A DNA stretch of 64,000 nt, taken from positions 39,744,287 to 39,808,286 of the forward strand of contig CM037590.1 in the NCBI GenBank assembly GCA_021018995.1, written 5' to 3'. Positions 37,101-49,100 of this stretch are shown here, one piece after another. Under the pieces are notes generated by a model. It made no database searches. It was not told the origin of the DNA and saw nothing but the letters and a program-made list of their open reading frames with translations. The DNA is from Chloranthus sessilifolius. Taxonomy: Eukaryota; Streptophyta; Magnoliopsida; Chloranthales; Chloranthaceae. How positions within the stretch are numbered: position 1 is the stretch's first letter; every line of letters begins with the position of its first letter. The position numbers and the translations under genes are program-made.

Positions 37101-40100
37101 GAAACCACATCGGACATTAGATCCGCATATGTAATGAGTCAGGCCATGGCATACTTCTTTTTGTTAAAAAACTAAAAAAAAAATCCCAAATAAATCCTAA
37201 CATTAGAAACCACTATAGTTTTGTTAAACCTTACTACCTTAGTTAGCTACAAAATATAAAACAAATGTTATCAGCAAAGATTTGAGAGAGAGAGATTATT
37301 AAACTCAAAAAGAGAGTATGAGACACAAAACATACCTTCAAGAGTTGTGGTAAGTGTTAAGAAGAGAACCCCTTTATTTATAGGGTTTGGGGAAGCCAAA
37401 AAAGAAAAAAGAAACAAAAATGAAATCTTTAACGGTCATAAATATAACCCATTGGAGACAGTATGACCATGGATCAAAATTTTGTCCGATACCGATACGT
37501 ATCGGACGATACGTATCGGTATTGGAGCTTAACGATACGGTACATTCAATGTACCGTATCGTCCAATTGTATGGCGGGTACCGAATGATACATTCAATGT
37601 ATCGGACGATACCGATACGTATCGTTTTGGAGCTCGGACGATACGTATCGGTAACCCGAGATTTTGACCCATGAGTATGACATCGCATTCAATGTATGTG
37701 TGAGCACATTGTCGCATATGCCACAATATGCGATCGCATACAAAAAAGTAGGTGATGGCATACTTTACTGGATCGCATATCCCATCATGGCATATGCATA
37801 TGCGATACCACCCTTAAAACTGGCACATGTGATCGCATATGACAACACTTCTCTTGACTTATAAAATCCAGGGCCTCTCCACTCGTAGCCAGTTTGATTT
37901 ATCATGGAATCAGAGCAGGTCTTTCTCCACTCCACATCACTCAATTTATTTCTCCACGTGCTTTGGCTTGTGTCCCCAATACGTGTGGGGGCGTATTTAG
38001 TTTAGTCCCACATCGGACATTCATAAACCTTGTCTCTCAACTTATAAGATCCAGGGCCTCTCCACTCATTGCCAATTGGTTTTGAGATGGATGTCCAAAT
38101 TTATCAATTGCTTGTTTATTTTTTTCCAGTTTTCTTCTGTTTTCATTTTTCTTTTTTTAAGGGTTTTCATTTTTCTTTTTTCATGGGGTTCAGGCTTTCA
38201 CTTAGTTCATGGCTTCATGCTACCTTTGAAGTTTCTGGATTAGGACATCAATAGTTCAGTACCATAAGGGACTTGTGCCTGTAGCACAATACAAGGTTGA
38301 CAAATTGCAACCTTAAGGTCGCAGATTCGAGCCCAGCTTACCTATTAAAAAAAAAAATCAGTACCAGACTATCAGCTCAGTCATCTCTGCACTGGGAATT
38401 GTATTTCCAGATTGACATTATCAGGCATATCTCCTCAATATGTAACGCTATTAACTGTTTTAGTATTTATTTTAATGAGATATATCCAATATTCTTTTTA
38501 TTTATGTAATGTAGTGATCTAAATTTCAATGAGACTGATTATTCTCTTATTTTATATAATTTTCATAATTTTTATCTTATTCTTCTAATTTTTAAAAAAA
38601 ATATCATATTTTTTCCAGTAGTTTCTGATTTTTGCGAAAAAAATTTCAAATTTTCTCATTGCCGCCTTATGCCTAACTCTGACTAGGTGAAACATAAAGC
38701 AAACTATCTTAATCTTAAAACTGGAAAACAAATAAGGAAAACAGACAGCATCATAGGATAGGTAAACAAATAATCAAGCAAGTCAAAGTCCTTGAATAAG
38801 TGAAACATAGAAGTTCTTTCATATGGAAAGCCATCATACCTGTTGCTATCATATATGACGGGAAATACTGGGGAGTTCTCAATGATGTGCAAGAACTTCT
38901 TCAGTTTCATATCTGACTGCAAAAAATGTTGATTTTACATCAATGGATAAGAATTGATGACTTCCAATCTTGATCAGAAAAGAGAAAAAGTAACTGTTGC
39001 TGTCCAAGCTTTAATATAGCAAGAGTAAAGAATACCCTAACATGGAAACAGCAAAATTCTGTTTAAATAAAGGTCATGGAACTGACATTTTCCTACCCTC
39101 TTAAATAGCATACTTAGTGTCCATTTAATGTGGTCATTTGAGGTTAAAAGTAAACAGCAAGGAAAAAGGCATAAATAGTGTTGGGCTCAGACTTACTTTG
39201 TAAAATTCCATTAATTCGTCAGCCCTGAAGCTTTTTGCCTGCAAAAAAGACCAAGTTACAACAGAAGGCAAAATTTAGTGTTCTTATTTTTTAAAACATA
39301 GATTTGAAAAAAGAATTTAGGAAAATAATAATAATACAAAGAAGAGGAATATTACAGGATACACCGATTAAAAAAAAAAAAGGAATATTACAGGATATAG
39401 GAATGATCTTAATAACACGGAGGTCCTAAACGATTGCAACAAAATATGTGAAGGGAATCACATTGAGAAACACAAAAGCACCTATGAGAAGAAAAGCATA
39501 TAATACACATTGTAAGAAACAGGAAAGCAGAAGAGTCAAAAGGGGAAATAAATAAATAAATAAACACATAACTCAGTTAAGCAATGTTGTTACAAAGTGT
39601 GAAATGGTAATAGGCTTGGGCTTTCAAGCATGAGAATGCGGGTTCGAGACAAGAAAGCAGCCACTTTGTGCGTAAAAAGCCAGAGGTTAGGTTTGTATCC
39701 CGTCCACCCCTCCCACCACCCCATATATATGGGACCAGCACCGTGTAATGGGCTTTAATGCTGTTACAAAGTGGAAGCCTCGAAGAATCCAGAATTGTGC
39801 ATTAATTTTTATTTCATTAAGGTCTCCTATATTTCAGCTTCTAAAAGGCAATCTAAACCACCAAAGTTCTGCATTACTTTTCTTCAATCACTTATCCTGC
39901 TCCCACATGATGAACATCTGATAGAAGATATAACAGGAAGAGATAAGAATGTCCAAAAATACAAATTTGGTTTGAATATTTCCAGTCTGGCTCACTCATC
40001 CACATCTGAAGCCTGGCTTCAAGAGGGGCGCACACAGACAATAGAACGGTTGTGGCGGGGACGCCGAGTACGTGGACATCGGTTTTGGACCACATCGCTC

Positions 40101-43100
40101 CTACCGGCGTCAGAAGAAACGAAGAGGAAGCCAGAGTACTACAGCTTCAGGGGAGAAAAGGAGACATAAAGACACAAAACCGTCATCCAATGATAGACGC
40201 CCGTGAACAATGACTGTGAACAGTGACAAACGTCCGTGATTGTGAGCCCTCAATGTCCCTAGGCGATGGACGTCCGTGGATATCTCCGCCCCAGCGACAT
40301 AAATTTTTATTTTTGCGAAAAAAACTTGCTTTTAGTCTTTAATTGTTTGAAGACTCTTTATTTCGTGTTATTATTTGGTTGTCTATATAAAGAGGCATGT
40401 AAACACAATTATTTAGTTTTTTGAATATTATTGAATGAGCTTTTGTTTAGTGGAGAGATATTCTTCTTCTCCGTGATGGGTTTGGTGTGAGGCCAAGGGA
40501 GTGATTCCCAAAGTTATCTTTTATCTTTTTTATTCCCTATCTTTGTTTTTCCCTATTATCTTAAAATTTATCCCATATTCCGAAGCCCTAATTCAACCCT
40601 AAAACCCTAGTTTTCATCTGAGCCATCAAATCAACCCAATCCCACAGCTCTAGTGAAAACTAGTGAACTTACATCGGGTAGACGACGAACGCCCAAGCCT
40701 GGAAAAGCTAGAGTTCTATCTCTAAGCCCGATCCCGCCATAAATCTAACGGGACTTGCGTATCGGACTGGAAGAGGAAGCCAGAGTACCACAGCTTCAGT
40801 GGAGAAAATGAGACATAATGACACAAAACCGTCATCCAATGACAGACGTGCGTGAACAATGACGGACGTCCGTGATTGTGAACCCTCAATGTCCCTAGGC
40901 GGCGGACGTCCATGGATATCTCCGCTCTAGCGACAGAATTTTCTATTTTTTCGAAAAAAACTTGTTTTTAGTCTTTTAATTGTTTTAAGACTCTTTATTT
41001 CGTGTTATTATTTGGTTGCCTATATAAGGAGGCTTGTAAACACAATTATTTAGTTTCATGAATATTATTGAATAAGTTTTTGCTTAGTGGAGAGAGATTC
41101 TTTTTCTCCATGATGGGTTTGGTGTGAGGCCAATGGAGTGATTCCCAAAGTTATCTTTTCATCTTTTTTATTCCCTATCTTTGTTTTCCCCTATTATCTT
41201 ACCTAAATTTTATCCCATATTCCGAAGCCCTAATTCAACCCTAAAACCCTAGTTTTCATCTGAGCCATCAAATCAACCCAATCCCACAACCCTAGTGAAA
41301 ACTAGTGAACTTACATCGGATAGACGACGAATGCCCAAGCCTAGAAAAGCTAGAGTTCTATCTCTAAACTCGATCTCGCCATAAATCTAACGAGACTTGC
41401 GCATCGGACTGGACCCTAGCTGGATCTCGCGTGATCTACCTATTTGAATTCTCATAACCCGAACGTATCATGATAATTTTGTGATTAAACTTGAATTAAT
41501 TGTATTTAATTTCGGAAAATTTGAATTAAATCATTATTCACGCATTTTAGGGTTCCTGTCCCACGTAGTTTTGGTATCAGAGATAGGTTTCTAGGTTACG
41601 ACATCTTTGCTTGTCATATTTATTATGTTGCATTATGTTTTTTGTGAGTCTATATTGCATTTCATATTAGAACCCTAATAGACATATGTGCTCACCATGA
41701 CTTCAAATGAGATTCTCGATACTCTTAGAGCTCTGCGAGAAGAGTTGGGTGCACTTAATGCACGACTAAATACCATAGAGCAAGCCTAGACAACTCTAAG
41801 AACTTCTAATGATAGCGTGATCGAATCAACCAGTTAGATGGGTTTGATGAGCACCATGATCAGCACCAATAGAGTGAAGGTCCACGCTTTGAACGTAATG
41901 GTCGCCAAGATGATCGGAATCGGAATCATAGGGACCATCGTAGAGATGACTACAACCCCGAAGTGCAACTCCTCAAGAATGTCCGAGTTGACATTCCAAC
42001 CTTCGATGGAAGAACGGACCCTGCAGTCTTCCTTGATTGGCTTTCCGACATAAACCAACATTTTGATTGGTATGGTATGAATGATGACCGTTGTGTTAGG
42101 CTCGCAAAAATGAAATTAATTGGGCAAGTTCGATTTTCTGGGTCAATGCTGAGCGCATAAGGGTGAATGCGGGTTATCCTCCCATTACCCGTTGGGACCA
42201 CATGAAGGAAAAACTTACTGAGAAGTATATTCCTTTATCATACCACCAACGCCTCTTCGACCAGTGGTAAAATTTACGCCAAGGTAGTATGCTCGTGACC
42301 ATGGGTCAAAATACCGGAAAACCGATACGTATCGTCCTAACCTCCAGGACAATGCGTATCGTCCGATACATTTAATGTATCGGCGATACATTGAATGTAT
42401 CGGTTCAATACATTTGTTTTTTTTTCAAAAAATCAAAAAATTCAAATTATCGTCCGTATCGGACGATACGGGCGATACGTATCGTTCGTATCATTCGATA
42501 TGTATCGTGTATCGTTCGATACGCATCGCGTATCGGTGATACATTGAATGTATCGTTTTGAAACATTTTTTTTTTTTTTCAAAAAATTAAAAACCAAATT
42601 ATCGAACGATAATTTGAAATTATCGCCCGATAATTTCAAAGTATCGTCCGTATCGTCCGATACGGGCGATACATTGCCCGTATCAGACGATAATTACCCT
42701 ATTTTTAAGGGGGTACGATACATAGGCAATGTATCGTACCGCCCAGGTCCAAAATCGATACGTATCGGGCAATACGTATCGGTATTGGACGATTTTTTAA
42801 CCCATGCTCGTGACCGAGTACATTGGCAAATTTGAAGAGTTCATGATGAGGGCCAAGGTATCGGAAGACACTGAAATCACTCTCTCTAGATTCTGCACCG
42901 GATGGCGACTTGAGTTGCAAAAAAAGTTGATTTCTCACCCCATGATAACACTTGAAAGATGTTATGCCGTTGTTCAAGATCTTAAACGGTATTTGAAAAC
43001 ATCGATGGTGAAGCAAAGTGAGCCACAACATTGATCCTCGTTCCAGAGAGGAACGATTTAGCGTCGGAAACCAGCCTCCCAAACCTACACAATCTGTCCC

Positions 43101-46100
43101 TACCAATGCGAGGTTTGAAAAGGGAAAAGGTGTAGTCGGAGAATCCTCAAGGGGTAGCGCTCAAGTTAAATGCTATAAATGTCACGTGATGAGATACTTT
43201 GCCGCCAAATGCCTTACAAAAGACCCCCAAAGGTATCTCTTCAATGAGGGAGAGGAGGATGAAGGTGATATAGTGGTTGAAGAGGAAGTGTTTGAGCCGG
43301 ACAACACACCCAGTGATGAGGAGGGTAATGCTAGTGACCATACTTTAGTTGTGAGGTGTGCCCTTGCACAACCTCAACTGGATGAGAAGGATGACTGGCG
43401 AAGGGAGAACATCTTCCACACCTTTGCCAGATTGGGTGAAAAGAGTTGTAAGGTCATCGTGGATAGCGGTAGTTGCACCAGTGTAGTATCAACTCACACA
43501 ATATGCCGCTTGGGGCTTACACCTGAAGCCCACCCGAGACCCTATAAAGTTGTGTGGGTTGACTCTTCATCCATTCCCGTGTCGAAAATGCGCCGTGTAC
43601 CAATTTGAATGTATCGAACGATACATTCAATGTATCGTCCGATACAGACCGGTACCATTACGTATCGTCCGATACGTATCGGTATCGGACGATATTTTGA
43701 TCCATGCTCCCAAAACACCATCGACCAACAAAGTCGAGAAGGGCGAAACATCTAAATCCATCAATATTATGAGTCCTTCAAAATTTGAAAAGGCTTCTTT
43801 GGATGAGAACGTAGTCTACATTGTCATCACTGTTGAGAGTGCTCCTGAGTCGGTGAGCGAGAACCCTAAGGAGGTTGAGTCGATCATGAACGAATTTACG
43901 GATGTCTTCCCAGAAGACTTACCCAATGAACTTCCTCCCATGCGTGACATCCAACACGCAATCGACTTACTTCCCAGATCCACCTTACCGAACCTGCCCC
44001 ACTACAAGTTAAATTTGGTTGAGCACGCCAAGTTGCTCGGCAAGTCAATGAGCTCCTTCAAAAGGGGTTCATCTAAGAGAGTCTGAGCCCGTGTGTCATA
44101 CCTGCCCTAGTCACTCCTAAGAAAGATGGTACATGACGCATGTGTGTGGATAACCATGCAATCAATAAAATTACGGTAAAGTATTAGTTTCCCAGACTGA
44201 GGGTCGATGACATGCCCAATATGATGGTTGGTGCCACTATCTTTTCAAAGATAGACCTCAAAATTGGCTATCATCAAGTTCGAATACACCCCAGTGATGA
44301 GTGAAAAACTGCCTTTAAGGCCATGGATGATCTTTATGAGTGGACGGTCATGCCATTTGGGCTTTTTAATGCCCCGAGTACTTTCATAAGACTCATAACC
44401 CAAGTGTTGACGCCGTTTCTAGGCAAGTTCCTTGTTGTGTATTTCGATGGCATCCTGATTTATAGTCATGAAAATGAACAACACTTGAACCACCTTAGGT
44501 TGGTTTGTGAAACCCTCAAGGGAGAGAAGTTTGCAAATCTCAAGAAGTGCACCTTCATACAACGTTCCGTTGTCTTCTTGGGATTTATTATCTCGGCCGA
44601 TGGAATGGTCGTGGACCCCGAAAAGGTTAAAGCCATTGTGGAGTGGCCCGAACCTAAGAACATACACGATGTTCGCAGCTTCCATGGCTTGGCTACTTTC
44701 TATCGTCGCTTCATCGGAAGCTTTAGCACCATCATAGCCCCCATCATTGATTGCATGAAAAAGGGGCAAAGCCGCGTGCACCCGTCATGCGCTTGCCAGA
44801 CTTTTTCCAAAGTCTTCGAAGTCGCATGTGACACATCGGGTGTGGGGGTATAGGAGTGTTTAGCCAAAAGGGTCACCCAATGGCCTATTTTAGTGAAAAA
44901 CTTCATGAGGCGAAGCAAAAATACTCCACCTATGATAAGGAGTTCTATGCGGTCGTCCGTTCCTTATGGTATTGGAAACATTACCTTAGGCAGCAAGAAT
45001 TTGTGTTGTTCTCTGGCCATGAAGCTTTACACTTCTCAGCTTCTCAAAAGAAGTTAAGTCCAAGGCACGCGAAATGGGTTGAATACCTCTAGGGGTTCAC
45101 TTTCGTGTTGAAGCATAAGGCCGGTGTTGAAAACAGGGCTGCTATTGCGCTTAGTCGTCGGGTGACAACTTTGCACTCTATATACACCGAGGTCATCGAG
45201 TTCAAACGATTAAAGTAAGAGTACCCCGAGTGCCCAGATTTTGGGGTAGAGTACACTGCTCTCCTTAGTGACCCGACCAGCACACACTCCGCGTACACCA
45301 TCAAGGATGGGTACATGTTCAGGGGCAATCGCCTTTGCATCCCTCGCACTTCACTGCGTGACTTCCTTATTTGGGAGTTACATGCCGGAGGATTAGCCGG
45401 GCATTTCGGACATAATAAGATTGTTGCACTCATAGAGGATAGGTTCTTTTGGCATAGTCTAATGAGAGATGTTGCTTGGGTTGTCAAACATTGTCGTACT
45501 TACCAAGTGTCGAAACAGAGTAAGAAAAGTACCGGCTTGTACACCAGGTTACCCGTGCCACACAAACTGTGGCAAGACCTCTCAATGGATTTCGTGCTCA
45601 GACTTCCCAAAACCCTACGGAAGCACGATTCTATCTTTATTGTGGTGGACCGATTTTCCAAAATGACCCACTTCATACCTTGTTCTAAGACCTCCGATGC
45701 GTCCCATATTGCTAAGTTTTTTTTCACTGAGGTCATGGGACTTCTTGGGTTGCCCAAAACCATTGTGTCTAATAGGGATGTCAAGTTCACTAGCTATTTT
45801 TAGAAGACACTTTGGCACATAATGGGCACACTGCTCCAATTTTCGACGGCCTATCACCCTCAAACATATGGCCAAACCGAAAGCACCAATAGGAGTCTTG
45901 GGAATCTCCTTCGTAGTCTTGTCGGTGATCATGTTAGGACCTGGGATACAATTAGTCCATAGCTGAGTTTGCCTATAATAATTTTTTCAATAGGTCCATA
46001 GGCATGAGTCCCTTTGATGTTGTACATGGTCATAGGCCTAGGACACCTTTAGATTTGACCCCCATGTCAGCTTCGCATAGAGTGTCTGAGTCTGCAATTC

Positions 46101-49100
46101 ATTTGCACAACACATTAATAGCTTGCATGTCGAAATTAAACAAAAGATTAATTCAAGCAACAATCAATATAAATTATCTAATGATGCTCACAGGCGTTTT
46201 AAGGAATATCAGGTGGGTGATCAAGTGATGGTCCGAATTAGCCTGAGCGATTCCCATTGGGATCTGCAAAGAAGCTGTAATCCCAATGCACTGAACCTTT
46301 TAGAATTTTGGATAGGAGTGGTCCTAATGCATTTGTACTTGAGCTTCCTCCAAGTACGGGGGTTAGTTCGGCATCCAATGTGGAGGACCTGGTTCCTTAC
46401 CTGAGTTCAACCTCACCTCCTGCAAATCCTTTCCGGCCCTCTCCTAGTCCCAACGTTACCCAAACCTTGAACCTGGTGTGTCTCCCTTCTCCAAGAAAGT
46501 AGCGACTGGATGTGATTGAGGATATCTTAAATGATCATGTTGTATCCACACGCGACGGAGGCTTTCAAAAATACATGGTTAAATGGGTCGGAAAACCGGA
46601 GTCTAAAAACACATGAATTCATGAGAATGAGGTGCGTTGATTGGACCCCGACTTGCAAGATAGCTACCATGAACGTGTTTCATCGGTGATGAAACCCATT
46701 TGATCCGGGGGATTTGACGGGAACGTCGAGTACGTGGACATCGGTTTTCGACCACATCGCTTCTACCGGCATCGGAAGAAACAAAGGGGAAGCCCGAGTA
46801 CCACAACTTCAGGGGAGAAAAGGAGACACAAAGACACAAATCCGTCATCCAATGACGGACGTCCGTGAACAGTGACGGACGTCCGTGATTGTGAGCCCTC
46901 ATTGTCCCTGGGCGACGGACGTTTGTGGATATCTCCTCCCCAGCGACGGAAATTTCTATTTTTTCGAAAAAATTTGCTTTAAGTCTTTTAATTGTTTTAG
47001 GACTCTTTATTTCGTGTCATTATTTAGTTGCCTATATAAGGAAGCTTGTAAACACAATTATTTAGTTTTATGAATATTATTGAATGAGAATTTTCTTAGT
47101 GGAGAGAGATTCTTCTTCCCTGTGATGGGTTTGGTGTGAGGCCAACGGAGTGACTCCCAAAGTTATCTTTTTATCTTTTCTATTCCCTATTATCTTACCT
47201 AAATTTGATCTCATATTTTGAAGTTGTAATTCAACCCTAAAACCCTAGTTTTCATCTGAGCCATCAAATCAACCCAATCCCACAGCCCTAATGAAAACTA
47301 GTGAACCTTCGCCTAAGCCTGGAAAAGCTAGAGTTCTATCTCTAAGCCCGATCCCGCCATAAATCTAACGGGACTTGCGTATCGGCCTGGACCCTAGCCG
47401 GATCTTGCGTGATCTACCTATTTGAATTCTCAGAACCCGAAGGTATCGTGATAATTTTGCGATTAAACTTGAATTAATTTTATTTAATTTCAATAAAATT
47501 GCATTAAATCACTATTCACACATTTTAGGATTCACATCCCGCGTCAGGTTGACTATTTACCTTCATGTCACGATACCTTGTTGATAGGCCATACAAAGGC
47601 ATATTGCACACTAGCCTTGTCAGAGAGGGGCACTATTATTGGCTAGGATGCTGAGTATAATGCTCAAGTGTATGTGAAGACTTCCCTAATATCGTCCCAT
47701 CAAGAAACCATTGAAAGAACAAGCCCATGGGTATCTTGGAAAACTTTTCCACGCTTACAATACTGTGGGAGCATGTTTCTTGTATCTTGTTTGGCAAAAG
47801 TAGGGGATGTTAGATCCATTCTCTCTAGTGGTGGAAAGATTTACCAGGTATGCAACATTCATCCAAGCACAATTAAATTGCATTGCGGAGGAGGGTGCAT
47901 TTTGTTGAAGACTTCTTTATGGGCCATAATTGTTTGTCGCCCTCAAACCAAAAGTGCATAGTGAACCTTGAGGAACATTTGAGGCAGTTTGTCAATTCCA
48001 ACTAGGAATTGTGCACAATTGCTTAATGCAACATTCAAATAACCAAAAGAGTACGACAAAAAAAAAAACCGTACGAGTTATTAAAAGGACTACAACTGCT
48101 CATACCCCACACCATTAAAAATAAGTACACAGGGAATGCCCCTTCGCTTCCCATCAAGGTTTAAATCCCAGTTCGTATGGAACTGTACTGCTAGGTGTAT
48201 TCTGGTAGAGTACTGGCAACAGCCATGAACAGTACTAGTAAACTGAAATTTTAAGCCTTGCCTACCACCCACTTACTTGAAAGTTGGGAACATAGTGCAA
48301 ACAAAGCTTGATCCCACCCAACTCAAGTTCTTCAGGAAGGCGCACAAAGGACTTAACCAAAAGTATGAAAATTTGTTCCCTGTCGTCAATAGTGGACAGG
48401 TATCAATTAAATTGCAATTTCCATTATGGTTGAAGATCCATTCGATGTCCCAGGCAAGTTTCTTAAAGCCACATCACAAAAACAATAAAAGGGTTCAACA
48501 AGGAGTTCTCGACTGGTATTGCTCTCAATGCCATCTTGTTACTAATACTAGCGTTAGGATGAGTTTAGACCTAAGTCTTTGTGATTTCCCACTAGGCCTA
48601 ACCCTAGATCAGCCCATTGCTACCCTATTACTAAAAATGGGTTGAGAGCATCTCGACTCATCAAAGGAGCAATTGGGCAATTTCCAACAAATTGAGTACC
48701 TTGTGAAGTGGAGAGGACTTCCATAAGCAGAGGCTACGTGGGAGACATCCATTCTTGACGAGAAAAAATCAATTACATGTAATGTAAGTCAACAAGGTCA
48801 TCAATGAAAATCAAATGGGGGTAATTGTCATGGTCTTCTCATCCAATAACCGTTTCATGACCTATGATTGTGGCCACATTGCCTATTTTGTATGCACAGT
48901 ATAGCCATATCGTATGCCCATCCTAGCCTCATTGTATGGGTTCAGTAGTATGTCTATTCCAGACCTTTTATGCTCTCTCCTACTATTTTATAAGGATCAA
49001 CTCCAAAACCACATAGATCCAAGGAGTTGGCTGGAAATTGAAACGATTGTGTAGTGCTAGTTGTTGAGGCCATTTTCACTCAATGGCTCCTAGTAGTGAA

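Larger units (their letters stand above)
36914..38095 (+). mobile_element. LTR remnants with GCATATG palindrome arrays and a nested element
   Basis: 'tgttgagtttagtcccacat' followed by 'cggacattcgtaaacc' (36914) recurs at 37997. 'acttataaaatccagggcct' with 'ctccactc' (37858) recurs at 38040. 'atggaatcagagcagg' (37905) resembles an initiator-Met primer-binding site after an LTR. Two GCATATG-rich patches and an inverted repeat (GCCTGACTCATTACATATGC at 37000; its inverse at 37124) lie inside. The copies are truncated and no coding remains. Confidence 0.6.
40053..47546 (+). mobile_element. Full-length Ty3/gypsy retrotransposon, decayed
   Basis: LTRs 40053-41567 and 46715-47546, both starting TGRCGGGRACGYCGAG. 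The 3' copy ends GCGTCA. Target duplication GGTTG at 40048-40052 and 47547-47551. Primer-binding site TGGTATCAGAG at 41571; polypurine-like 'tccggggga' before the 3' LTR. Order: gag, zinc knuckle, protease, RT, RNase H, integrase, C-terminal chromodomain-like end. Stops, shifts and two CGATACG elements break it. It is antisense to the host gene and lies in its 12.4-kb intron. Confidence 0.93.

Noticed and set aside
37387..37726. Overlapping open frames on both strands in the CGATACG array
   Set aside because: They come from a low-complexity palindrome that lacks stop codons in several frames; the residue pattern (RYVS/IRIG repeats) is that of the repeat, not a protein.
39771..40169. 132-codon frame crossing into the gypsy LTR
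   Set aside because: It spans the insertion junction at 40052/40053 and has no recognisable motif.
44419..44781. 120-codon minus-strand frame in the RT region
   Set aside because: Shadow of the gypsy RT on the plus strand.
40053..47546. Endogenous pararetrovirus (caulimovirus-like)
   Set aside because: Presence of LTRs with a target duplication, integrase with DDE residues and a gag of the Ty3 type; no movement-protein motif was seen.
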